A program made the position numbers and the translations under genes. From the NCBI GenBank assembly GCA_910586865.1, contig CAJUIY010000007.1:1-56111 (forward strand): a DNA stretch of 56,111 nt, given 5' to 3'. This DNA is from an uncultured Bacilli bacterium. Its GTDB lineage: Bacteria > Bacillota_I > Bacilli_A > RF39 > UBA660. Positions 39,967 to 47,959 of the stretch are shown here, in pieces. Under the pieces are notes generated by a model. The model did not search any database, had not been told where the DNA came from, and saw only the letters and a program-made list of their open reading frames with translations. The stretch's first letter is position 1; each line of letters begins with the position of its first letter.

Positions 39967-40611
39967 TTATTTAAAACTAACATAAGAAAACCCCAGTTTT
40001 TTATAAATACTAGAAGCTCTTGGAAGCTTTAAAATTCTTGCGATGAATAAATTATAAAATTCATCTATTAAAATAATAGTACACAGTAAAATAGCAATCG
40101 TTAAAAAAGTCTTTTTATCCATCTTTTTCGCTAAATAGAAACACAATGGAACAACACCATATAGAAATAACAAACTAAAAACTCCAAAGACAAGAACACT
40201 TCTTAAACAAACAAAACCATGAATGTTTCCAAAATTCAATATTTCTTGATTATAATCCCAACATCGCATTCCATTTCCTATGATATACATTCCAAGTCCT
40301 GAAACATATTCTAAAATACCACAAGCAATTACACTAATTAAAAAGACTTTCCAAATATTTTTTCGATGTCGATAAGTTAAAAAATAAATCATCAAAGAAC
40401 CTGTTGCATAAATATTAATCCAAGGTAAAAAGTTTCCACCTCTCCAATAAAATTGATTCATACCCCCATTAAAATAATAGAATATAAATTCATACAAAAA
40501 ACCAAACATTCCTGTTATTACAATAATAAAACAAAAAATACCAAGCATTGTTACTTTATCAAATGAATGATCTTTTTCTAAATATTTTTGATACTTCTTT
40601 TTCACACACAA
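39967..40611 (-). CDS. CmpB/type IV ABC transporter permease-like membrane protein
   Basis: The 214-aa protein has about five membrane segments and the signature of the putative ABC-transporter type IV (CmpB) family: GMRCWDYNQEILNFGNIHGFVCLRSVLVFG, in which WDY and the downstream GFVCL are typical. Members are widespread in Firmicutes and of unknown substrate. No ATPase partner is encoded nearby. About 540 bp upstream contain no gene I can support. Confidence 0.7.
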   Translation of the reverse strand: MCVKKKYQKYLEKDHSFDKVTMLGIFCFIIVITGMFGFLYEFIFYYFNGGMNQFYWRGGNFLPWINIYATGSLMIYFLTYRHRKNIWKVFLISVIACGILEYVSGLGMYIIGNGMRCWDYNQEILNFGNIHGFVCLRSVLVFGVFSLLFLYGVVPLCFYLAKKMDKKTFLTIAILLCTIILIDEFYNLFIARILKLPRASSIYKKLGFSYVSFK

Positions 40612-41152
40612 AACTCCTCTTTATCAATATTATATAAATTTATCCAAAATTTTCATATACTTTTTCCTTTTTTTATTGATAACCTAGCTATACCAGAATT
40701 TCATCCCAACAAAATCTTTGATTAAATTTAATATTTTCTTATAATTCAAGTATAAGCTCAAATAACAAAGATAAAATTTATTGATAAATATAAAACAACA
40801 ACTATAATTGCAATTACCCAAGTTATTATTTTCTTCTTAACTATATTATCTCACTACATTTTCAATTAGTAAATTATAAATTATTTAATATTTTCTCCTC
40901 ACTTTCTTACAAAACAAAAAATCAATTCCATTTCTAGAATTAATATTTATCATTAAGCTCAAAACTATAAGAGTTCGAGCAGATTCTTCTCTGGTACGAG
41001 TGGTTAAGTTATTTCAAACTTTTTCTCACAAATTAGAAATTTTAATAGTTTTATATCAATTTCTAATATCATTCTACCAAATAAAATAGAAAGTAGCAAT
41101 AATTTTGTGTTACTTTCTAATTTTTTATTATAAATTAGTCAGAATAAATATT
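40612..41152. other. Gene-free AT-rich stretch
   Basis: No ORF with a credible ribosome site is visible. There is a near-inverted pair, AGAAAGTAGCAATAA and GTGTTACTTTCTAA (41088-41123), followed by ATTTTTT, which could be a terminator in the plus direction. Nothing else stands out. Confidence 0.4.
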
Positions 41153-41698
41153 CTATTTTGAACTATGCAATGAACTCATCGTTTTTTGCATTGCTTCATT
41201 TAATTCATTATATACTTCTTCTTCATCGTATTGAATTGATGTTATAAAATCATTTAATTCGCCAACAAATTCTTGATTACCTGAATTTTGTGCTATTCCC
41301 ATAATTAAAGGCATTGTCATAGATAATTCTATTCTTCTCTTGCCATACGGTTTAAAATCATCGATAGTTGTATTTTCAATATCAGCATAAAGTTCTTGAC
41401 ATTCTCTTGTAGAACAATATTCTTCCTTAGTGCATTTAGATATTTTTGTTGGCTTATATATTTCATAATATAAATCTTTATCAAATCTCATCATTAACGA
41501 TGGATTATATACATAATTATCCATTTCAATCCAACCACGGACTGCATCATCTTTTCCATATCCTAATTCTAAATCTTTATTGTCTCCACGAACCAAGATT
41601 ACATCATCAAAGCAAAAAAACATATATAAACTTCTGTCATAACATTTTCCTGGAGGCAATATTGGTTTTAAATATTTAATATGGATAGATACTGGCAA
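41153..41698 (-). pseudogene. Hypothetical gene with a lost 5' end
   Basis: The open frame encodes 181 aa (for example CYDRSLYMFFCFDDVILVRGD, GWIEMDNYVYNP) and only has a TTG start without a good ribosome site. Its frame continues upstream as KHTYISGL before reaching stop codons. A different frame upstream reads GIADKKIVPFDKN, which joins smoothly if one base is shifted near 41725. The gene therefore seems to be a 5'-degraded, frameshifted relic. No family is recognised. Confidence 0.55.
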
Positions 41699-41821
41699 TC
41701 CACTAATATAAGTATGCTTTAATTTTTATCAAATGGAACAATCTTTTTATCAGCAATACCTTTTATTTAATAGTAATTGCATTTTGCTAAAATATAAGTT
41801 TTTTTAATATTATCAAACATA

Positions 41822-42137
41822 TTATTTTCTCAATCCCAATCTTTTCATATCATCATCTATTTCTTTACATACATCGTCATAATTAATTACTTTTTTTTAA
41901 ATGTTCTATTTCTCTTTGTAATAATTCTATGCTTAGATGAGAATACATTTCTGTTGGTCTACCATAAGTCATTTCAATCATTGGTAATATTAATGGAGAA
42001 GCATATTTATCTCTTTCAATTTTCTGTATGTTTCCATTTATTATTGTTGGTGTAGTATTACAAAAACTACATACAAATTCAATCTTCTTTTTTAGTTCAC
42101 TATCAAATTCTAATTCTTTCTTTACAATATTAATCAT
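41822..42137 (-). pseudogene. Small hypothetical gene with a frameshift in an A8 run
   Basis: The intact part (41883-42137) encodes 84 aa with a CSFC pair and MTYGRPTEMYSHLSIELLQREIEHLKK. It stops soon after a run of eight A. With seven A the frame would continue as VINYDDVCKEIDDDMKRLGLRK to a stop at 41822, giving about 104 aa of uniform helical character. So the gene was probably truncated by a one-base insertion, or this is a sequencing slip. Family unknown. Confidence 0.55.
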
Positions 42138-42282
42138 TTTAACCTGTCCTTTCTAATTTCATTAACAAAAAAACACCAACTTCTTTTAGAAATTGATATT
42201 TTCTATATTAAGTCCATATCTATAAAAGTCTGGACAGATTTCCCAATGGTGCCCTAAGGAAGGACGTTCAACAACTTTTTAA

Positions 42283-43007
42283 TTATTTTAAAGTAAATCC
42301 TCCATCAACAGCAAGAATTTGCCCAGTTATATAAGATGCCTCATCTGATAATAAAAAGTTTATAGCATTAGCAATTTCTTCGGCAGTTCCCATTCTATGA
42401 ATAATAGAATAATCAGTAGTTGCTTTAGGATTCTCTCCTGTACTTGCAGTAAGGGGCGTATCAATAAGTCCTGGAGCTACAGCGTTTACACGAATATTTT
42501 CACCAAAATATCTAGCAAACGACTTAGTTAGAGAAATTATTCCTGCCTTTGTAGCTGAATATATAGCATTATAAGGTTCTCCGATTATTCCATCAACACT
42601 AGTTGTTGCAACTATGGAACCTTTTTTTGAAGTATCCTTAATTAAATTACCAAAGATTTTTAGAGTATTAAAAGTTCCTATTAAATTAACACTAATGATT
42701 TTGTCAATGTTTTCGGGAGTTATATTATCAATATCACAGGGTAGTGGAATAATTTCAGCATGTGCAACAACCATGTCTAATCTTCCAAATTTTTGTAAAA
42801 TAAAATCTTTTAAAGATTTCAAATCATTAGAATTTGAAATATCTGCTTTAAAATAAAAACTTCTTTTCCTATAAAATTTTCTCCTATAAAATTAGCATCA
42901 ACTCCTTTATTATCATTTATAATAACAATATAATTTTCTGACAATCTCTTTGCAGTTGCAAGACCTATTCCTTGAGTACTTCCAGTAACTAATACAATCT
43001 TTTTCAT
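42283..43007 (-). pseudogene. Frameshifted short-chain dehydrogenase (FabG-like)
   Basis: The N-terminal part (MKKIVLVTGSTQGIGLATAKRL, the Rossmann glycine motif) and the C-terminal part (YSATKAG catalytic Tyr/Lys, INVNLIGTF-type region, VNAVAPGLIDTP, ITGQILAVDGGFT) lie in different frames. The frames meet at about 42850 in a GTTTTTATTTT tract; one extra T would restore GKEVFYFKADISNSNDLKSL. In addition the usual NNAG motif reads AHAE, so the nucleotide site has also drifted. The enzyme would have been an NAD(P)H-dependent oxidoreductase. Most likely a decaying gene, less likely a sequencing error. Confidence 0.75.
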
Positions 43008-43110
43008 CTACTTCTCCTTTTTTTAAAATAATTATCACACTATTGAATAGTATATTGTTAGTCAATATACAAGTGTGTTTACTAAATTGGCATAATTTAG
43101 TATAAAATTC

Positions 43111-43139
43111 TTGTCATTAAAACAAATGTTTGGTATAAT
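43111..43139 (+). promoter_or_regulatory. Near-consensus sigma-A promoter of the small hydrophobic peptide gene
   Basis: TTGTCA (43111-43116) and TATAAT (43134-43139) are separated by 17 nt. Confidence 0.8.
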
Positions 43140-43201
43140 TTTCTTAGGAACATTTAATAAGTTGGGTGGAGCCAAACTTCATAAAGAAGGGAGGCGATAC
43201 A

Positions 43202-43285
43202 ATGAACAAGAAAGATTTACTAATCTTTGCTTTAGTAATTATTATCTTCCTTTTAATATTACTGTTATTCATAGCTTTAATATAA
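43202..43285 (+). CDS. 27-aa hydrophobic peptide, type I toxin-like
   Basis: The peptide MNKKDLLIFALVIIIFLLIL with a further LLFIALI is a short lysine start followed by a single membrane helix, like toxins of type I systems or holin-like peptides. GGGAGG lies 7-12 nt upstream and a near-consensus promoter about 60 nt upstream. The leader can fold (AAGTTGG/CCAAACTT), and GGGTGGA (43164-43170) is complementary to TCCACCT after the stop (43292-43298), the kind of 5'-3' contact known in type I toxin mRNAs. A hairpin TCCACCTAA/TTAGGTGGA (43292-43322) follows. The antisense antitoxin RNA is not proven. Confidence 0.6.
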   Translation: MNKKDLLIFALVIIIFLLILLLFIALI

Positions 43286-43474
43286 AAGAAATCCACCTAA
43301 CTCTAGCATAGATTTAGGTGGAAACCATTTCATGGCTACACTCAACATCGGCATATTGAATGTTCCTTTTTTATTTTATTCAAGTTTCCTTGACATATTC
43401 ATAATATCATAAAAACGACTTTTTGACAAGTCGCTTTCTATTGTTACTCGAAAAGTTCGAGTTTCCTATCAATC

Positions 43475-43559
43475 TGGTGCGGGTAACAGGAGTTGAACCT
43501 GCAAGCCTTGCGGCACTAGATCCTAAGTCTAGCGCGTCTGCCAATTCCGCCATACCCGC
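43475..43559 (-). tRNA. tRNA-Leu (anticodon TAG)
   Basis: The acceptor stem GCGGGTA/TACCCGC, D arm with AATTGGCAGAC, anticodon stem CTAGA/TCTAG around CTTAGGA, a long variable arm (TGCCGCAAGGCTTG) and the TTCAACTCC T arm are visible on the minus strand. A discriminator A is followed by an encoded CCA. Confidence 0.95.
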
Positions 43560-43564
43560 GTATA

Positions 43565-43641
43565 TGGTGGACCCTATAGGACTTGAACCTATGACCGTCC
43601 GGTTATGAGCCGGATGCTCTAACCAACTGAGCTAAGGGTCC
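43565..43641 (-). tRNA. tRNA-Ile2 (anticodon CAT, lysidine type)
   Basis: Acceptor stem GGACCCT/AGGGTCC, D arm TTAGCTCAGTTGGTTAGAGC, anticodon stem TCCGG/CCGGA around CTCATAA, T arm GGTTCAAGTCC, encoded CCA. The CTCATAA loop and overall sequence resemble Bacillus tRNA-Ile2 rather than elongator or initiator Met. It would decode AUA after conversion of C34 to lysidine by TilS. Confidence 0.92.
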
Positions 43642-43847
43642 GTTGCCATTTAATAATAACACAGATTTAGAAATTGTGCAATAAGAATTAGAAAATTTTG
43701 TTAGAGGCATCCTACTTACTTTCCAATATCAAATAATTTCCCTTTTAGTTCATGTACAACAATACATTTATATTGTATAATAGGTATATGGTAAAAGACT
43801 GTTATAGATTATAGATACATATAAAGTTAGATTGGATGGTGAACTTT

Positions 43848-44180
43848 ATGGAATTGAAAGTGAATAACAAAAAGTTAGAGATTCATACTCTAGACACTAT
43901 TTTTAAAAAGTTTCGAGGATTAAAATTTGTCTTACAACCAATAAAAGAAGGGTATCGTTTCAAATCCAAGTATGCAAATACCTATCTTTTATGTCAAAGA
44001 GTGGATATTATGATGACAGATAGAAATAATACTATTCTTCATCTTTACGAAAATGTAAAAACAGAAAAAATAATCCTTCCAAAATGGAAAGTTACCTACA
44101 CCTATTTTCTACCTCTTCATACTAGTAAACACTTCCAAATTGGAGACACTTTAAACATAAAAGAAAAGAAGGACTCTTAA
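43848..44180 (+). CDS. Small DUF192-like protein
   Basis: The product of about 110 aa has the elements KKFRGLKFVLQPIKEGYRF, NTYLLCQRVDIMMTDRNN and YENVKTEKI, similar to DUF192 proteins with a shared strand order. Function of DUF192 is unknown. It is the only plus-strand gene between 20.6 and 50 kb apart from the small peptide gene. The ATG at 43848 follows GGATGG; the frame is open from 43836. Its 3' end meets obgE tail to tail. Confidence 0.55.
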   Translation: MELKVNNKKLEIHTLDTIFKKFRGLKFVLQPIKEGYRFKSKYANTYLLCQRVDIMMTDRNNTILHLYENVKTEKIILPKWKVTYTYFLPLHTSKHFQIGDTLNIKEKKDS

Positions 44181-44191
44181 ACCTTCCCCAT

Positions 44192-45475
44192 TTAATCTTT
44201 ATAATCAAAGTAAAAATCTAATATTCTTACTTGATCTCCTTCTTTAGCCCCTAACTCTCTTAATTTATCATCGACACCCATTCTTCTTAACTTTTTAGCA
44301 AATCTTAACATTCCCTCTTCAGATGAAAATTTGGTCATTTTAAATAACCGTTCCACTTCTTTTCCTTTTAATACCCATAAATCTTCGCTTTCTTTTTCAA
44401 TTTCATAGGGTTCTTCCTTTTTAAATTTATATAAGACATGACTTTCAAATTGTTCCTCTTGATAAAGCGGAGACTCTTCTATTTGATTAAGTAATTCACC
44501 CAAAACATCAATCACAACATTTAATCCCTTATTTTGAGCAGCACAAATCGAATAGATTGGAATATCATTATTATTTAATTTCTTAGTAAAAAAGGCAAGA
44601 TTTTCTTTGGATGTTTCTAAATCCATTTTATTTGCAATAATAATCTGTGGTTTTTGTAATAATTTTTTATTAAATTTTTCTAATTCTTTATTTATTAGAA
44701 GGTAGTCATCGTAAGGATTTCTTCCTTCACTACCACTCATATCAATAACATGAGCAATTACTCTTGTTCTTTCGATGTGTCTTAAGAATTTATCTCCTAA
44801 ACCTTCCCCTTCACTGGCTCCTTCAATTAGTCCAGGTAAATCAGCAATCACAAAACTTTTTCCATTACTACTTTTGGTAACACCTAGATTCGGAGTTAAT
44901 GTGGTAAAATGGTAAGCAGCTATTTTTGGTTTTGACCTTGATACACAAGAAATGAAAGTACTTTTTCCAACACTTGGTAGCCCTACCAATCCAACATCAG
45001 CAAGCATCTTTACTTCAACTTTTAAGATTTTTTCTTCTCCTTCTTCTCCATTTTCTGAAAAATCAGGTGCTGTATTGGTTTGTGTTTTAAACGCCGTATT
45101 TCCTCTTCCGCCTCTTCCACCTTTTGCAACGATAATACTACTATCTTTTTTACATAAATCACCAATAATTAACCCGGTATCCGCATCCGTAATTACCGTT
45201 CCTAATGGGACTTTCACCACTAAATCGGGAGCATTTTTCCCATTCTGATTTTTACCACGCCCATTTTCTCCTTTATCCGCTTTTAGTGTTTTTTGATAGC
45301 GGAGATCAAGAAGCGTATGCAATCCCTCATCGACTTGAAATAAAATATCACCACCATGACCACCATTTCCTCCATAAGGGCCGCCCATTGCAACATATTT
45401 CTCTCTTCGAAATGCTGTACAACCATCTCCACCTCGTCCTGCTACTACTTTAATCACAACTTCATCAACAAACAT
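44192..45475 (-). CDS. obgE: GTPase Obg
   Basis: The 427-aa GTPase has a Gly-rich Obg domain (GGRGGDGCTAFRREK, GGRGGRGNTAF), the G domain with GLPSVGKSTF (G1), DLPGLIEGASEGEGLGDKFL (G3) and ANKMDL (G4), and a C-terminal OCT domain (LRRMGVDDKLRELGAKEGD). It binds the 50S subunit and couples ribosome assembly to ppGpp levels. It lies downstream of the L21 - Prp - L27 operon, as in most Firmicutes. Confidence 0.96.
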   Translation of the reverse strand: MFVDEVVIKVVAGRGGDGCTAFRREKYVAMGGPYGGNGGHGGDILFQVDEGLHTLLDLRYQKTLKADKGENGRGKNQNGKNAPDLVVKVPLGTVITDADTGLIIGDLCKKDSSIIVAKGGRGGRGNTAFKTQTNTAPDFSENGEEGEEKILKVEVKMLADVGLVGLPSVGKSTFISCVSRSKPKIAAYHFTTLTPNLGVTKSSNGKSFVIADLPGLIEGASEGEGLGDKFLRHIERTRVIAHVIDMSGSEGRNPYDDYLLINKELEKFNKKLLQKPQIIIANKMDLETSKENLAFFTKKLNNNDIPIYSICAAQNKGLNVVIDVLGELLNQIEESPLYQEEQFESHVLYKFKKEEPYEIEKESEDLWVLKGKEVERLFKMTKFSSEEGMLRFAKKLRRMGVDDKLRELGAKEGDQVRILDFYFDYKD

Positions 45476-45487
45476 TCTTCCTACCTC

Positions 45488-45850
45488 CTATCTTGGTATC
45501 TTCTTTACCTTTACCATTCTTTCATTTTCTTCCAAAGCGAATTGATGTAATTCATTCACATATTCTTTTATTTGCATTTGATAAGCCGAAACCTTTCTCA
45601 TCGTTTTATAGGTTGGAAGATGAATACCAGGAATCATTGCTAAGCCCACGGACCCTAACATAATAATAGAATATAGGCTACTTTCATAATACTCTGATAA
45701 ATTATATATACACCATGCATGGATTCCAGTAAAAGTTAGAAAACTGGAAAGCAAACCAACAATATCATCTCTAGTATTGATATTTTTTATTTTTCTATTT
45801 AACTCTATGATTCTACTATTTAAATACGTTATCCTTTCTTCCTCACTCAT
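45488..45850 (-). CDS. Two-helix membrane protein, 120 aa
   Basis: The protein has a helical N-terminus (YLNSRIIELNRKIKNINTRDD), two membrane segments (IVGLLSSFLTFTGIHAWCIY and SIIMLGSVGLAMIPGIHLP) and a helical charged C-terminus. No family is recognised. It sits between rpmA and obgE in the same direction with short gaps, so it is probably cotranscribed. Confidence 0.65.
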   Translation of the reverse strand: MSEEERITYLNSRIIELNRKIKNINTRDDIVGLLSSFLTFTGIHAWCIYNLSEYYESSLYSIIMLGSVGLAMIPGIHLPTYKTMRKVSAYQMQIKEYVNELHQFALEENERMVKVKKIPR

Positions 45851-45906
45851 ACTACTCTCGCCTTCTATCTTTTAGAAAGAAAAAACAAGTAGTGCTACCT
45901 GTTTTA

Positions 45907-46194
45907 TTATACCTCTGCATATACGGATGCTTGTTTTTTATCTCTTCCTAAACGTTCAAACTTTACAATACCATCTATGGTTGAATAAAGGGTATCATCA
46001 TTTCCACGTCTTACATTCGTACCAGGAAATATTTTAGTACCACGTTGACGATAAATAATAGATCCTGCTGTAACAAATTGCCCATCTGCAGCTTTTGCAC
46101 CTAATCTACGACCTGCAGAATCACGACCATTGGACGTAGAACCTTGTCCTTTATGATGTGCAAATAATTGAATATCTAACTTCAAAAACTTCAT
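45907..46194 (-). CDS. rpmA: 50S ribosomal protein L27 (with cleavable leader)
   Basis: The 95-aa protein starts MKFLKLDIQLFA, then HHKGQGSTSNGRDSAGRRLG, the L27 core. The IQLFA sequence just before HHKGQGS is the N-terminal extension that must be cut off by the Prp protease, whose gene is adjacent. L27 then lies near the peptidyl transferase centre. Length and sequence are normal for Firmicutes. Confidence 0.97.
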   Translation of the reverse strand: MKFLKLDIQLFAHHKGQGSTSNGRDSAGRRLGAKAADGQFVTAGSIIYRQRGTKIFPGTNVRRGNDDTLYSTIDGIVKFERLGRDKKQASVYAEV

Positions 46195-46206
46195 GATTAT
46201 GCCTCC

Positions 46207-46509
46207 TTACTTAATTTCTATATACTCTTGATAATTACTTCTGAGCTCTTTTAAGAGACTTACCATATTATGAATTAGTACTTGTGTTGTTCGATCATTT
46301 TTATTTACTTGAATCGTCATTCCTTTACTACTTACCATATAAGTAATACTTTCTCTATCTAGGGATAGAATACCATTTACGGTAGTAGTGGCAATACTAC
46401 TTACTGCACTACACACAATATCTTTCCCATACTCATCATACATCGCATGACCAAGTATAGAAACTTTTTCATAATAGGAACCTTTTTTCTTTATTTTTAC
46501 TCTAATCAT
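46207..46509 (-). CDS. prp: Ribosomal-processing cysteine protease Prp
   Basis: The 100-aa protein has the Prp signature: GHAMYDEYGKDIVCSAVSSIA, with the catalytic His and Cys (H22 and C34 by count), and ends with LLKELRSNYQEYIEI. It removes the leader of L27. The gene sits between rplU and rpmA as in all Firmicutes, with a 2-nt gap to rplU. Confidence 0.95.
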   Translation of the reverse strand: MIRVKIKKKGSYYEKVSILGHAMYDEYGKDIVCSAVSSIATTTVNGILSLDRESITYMVSSKGMTIQVNKNDRTTQVLIHNMVSLLKELRSNYQEYIEIK

Positions 46510-46511
46510 AA

Positions 46512-46814
46512 TTATCCATTAATTTTTGTTATTCTAACTTTTGTATATGGTTGTCTATGACCTTGTGTCTTACGGTTTGATTTATCTTTAGATTTATAGG
46601 TAAAGATTCTAATCTTTTTTTGTTTACCATTTTTTACTACTTCACCTGTTACTGTAGCATTCTCAAGATATGGTGTACCTACTTTACCATCAAGCATTAA
46701 GACTTGCTTAAATTCTACCGTATCTTTTGGATTCGCATCTAACTTTTCTATGAAAATTTCATCATTTTCTGCAACAAAGTATTGCTTTCCACCAACTTTT
46801 ATTACTGCTTTCAT
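46512..46814 (-). CDS. rplU: 50S ribosomal protein L21
   Basis: The 100-aa protein shows MKAVIKVGGKQYFVAENDEI, DGKVGTPYLENATV and GHRQPYTKVRI, the L21 signature. It starts the L21 - Prp - L27 operon. Upstream are an L21 leader-like structured region and a sigma-A promoter. Confidence 0.97.
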   Translation of the reverse strand: MKAVIKVGGKQYFVAENDEIFIEKLDANPKDTVEFKQVLMLDGKVGTPYLENATVTGEVVKNGKQKKIRIFTYKSKDKSNRKTQGHRQPYTKVRITKING

Positions 46815-46817
46815 CGA

Positions 46818-46912
46818 TATACCTCCTTTTTCTTACTAAGACTCGCTCTTAAGGTACAAATATCTGTTTTTACCTTTTCAATGCGGTTTGAGCATGAGGC
46901 GTCAAACATACT
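46818..46912 (-). promoter_or_regulatory. L21 leader-like RNA element
   Basis: The 95-nt leader between promoter and rplU can form AAGGTA/TACCTT around a 14-nt loop, and TTTGACGCCTCATGCTCAAA as an upstream hairpin, as in the L21 leader of Firmicutes. It would let ribosomal protein repress its own operon. A computed covariance match was not possible here. Confidence 0.6.
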
Positions 46913-46913
46913 G

Positions 46914-46943
46914 ATTATAACATACTTATTCGAATCGTGTCAA
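46914..46943 (-). promoter_or_regulatory. Sigma-A promoter of the rplU-prp-rpmA operon
   Basis: TTGACA (46943-46938) and TATAAT (46919-46914) are separated by 18 nt on the minus strand. Confidence 0.8.
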
Positions 46944-47067
46944 CTAGTCCTGTTTTCGTTTTTTCGTTTTACAATTTTCTCTTCTCTCCTATCTTCTAAC
47001 TATTATTATCATATGATTGAAACAATTAGAAGATGAGGCATCTATTCCTTTTTCGTTAGGAGTAGTT

Positions 47068-47811
47068 TTAATTTTTTCTTTTTGATAGGTATTTTTGAAA
47101 GCTGATAACATTCTCTCCTAATTGTTCCTCTGAAAAAGAATGGTTTGCTGTTTCTTTTATGTTTTCAGAAATAAAATAAGCTTCTAGTCTCTCCATCCCT
47201 TCCAAGTCATAGGTAAATTCTTTCCCATAATTACCATAACTTCCATCCGCATTTTGCACTAGTTCTTCTAAATTCTCCATTCCAAAAGTAACTTCCAACC
47301 TTTTTATCATTTCTAAAATATCAGAGATTTCTATTACTTCTGATTCCATATACTTTAAGGCACTAATATAGGTCATTAAAGTAATCTGTTTTTGATTATT
47401 AATTAGTGACTTCGCAATCGCCATTCTATTTAAGGTAACCATATCTGGTAAATAAACCTCTAATAAATCTTTTTCTAAATAATAAGAATAAAGATTTTTA
47501 AAAAATAAGTCCCACTCTTGATTGGTTACTGAAAGCATTGGCATATGATAAATATTATTATATAATTCTAAATCTAGTAGTATTTCTTCATTTGCTTCTT
47601 CATAAATATCTTGATTTTCATTCTCCTCTTTCTTTAATGGACTTTCCACTAACTGAAGGTTTTTATGATTTCCCTTCCTTCTCTGGATTTGCAACCATCC
47701 TTTATAAGAATCACTAAAAAACTCATCATCTAATCTCATTTTTTTATCACCAATACCATCTAAAACCTGTACCACTACTAGCTCCTCTGTCAATAAATAA
47801 TAATCCTCCAT
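47068..47811 (-). CDS. Hypothetical protein, 247 aa
   Basis: A soluble acidic protein of 247 aa. N-terminal strands (YYLLTEELVVVQVLDGIG) are followed by a helical body and a charged acidic loop (EENENQDIYEEANEEILLDLEL). I see no catalytic motif. It is codirectional with the AAA+ ATPase gene upstream and may belong to the same unit. The start at 47811 follows AAAGAGG; the frame from 47853 has no ribosome site. Confidence 0.6.
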   Translation of the reverse strand: MEDYYLLTEELVVVQVLDGIGDKKMRLDDEFFSDSYKGWLQIQRRKGNHKNLQLVESPLKKEENENQDIYEEANEEILLDLELYNNIYHMPMLSVTNQEWDLFFKNLYSYYLEKDLLEVYLPDMVTLNRMAIAKSLINNQKQITLMTYISALKYMESEVIEISDILEMIKRLEVTFGMENLEELVQNADGSYGNYGKEFTYDLEGMERLEAYFISENIKETANHSFSEEQLGENVISFQKYLSKRKN

Positions 47812-47816
47812 AATTT

Positions 47817-47903
47817 CTATACCTCTTTCCTTTCGTATCGTTTCCACCACCAATTATTAGTATCATGCCATTGTTTCGGATCACACTCTAAATTTTTCTT
47901 CAT
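47817..47903 (-). CDS. Possible small Trp-rich ORF
   Basis: Between the AAA+ gene and the 247-aa gene an open frame ends in MKKNLECDPKQWHDTNNW followed by two more Trp and KRYERKEV. It reads like a real protein, and its stop overlaps the ribosome site of the next gene. The frame continues upstream to 47933 without a canonical start, so it could be a 3' relic. Confidence 0.3.
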   Translation of the reverse strand: MKKNLECDPKQWHDTNNWWWKRYERKEV

Positions 47904-47959
47904 TCCAAGTTCATGAACTTTTTTATCAACTCTTTCTATCTATTTCCTACCAATCTTCC

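Noticed and set aside
40965..41025. tRNA-like words (GAGTTCGAGC and GAGTGGTTAAG)
   Set aside because: The D-loop-like and T-loop-like words are in the wrong order and there is no acceptor stem.
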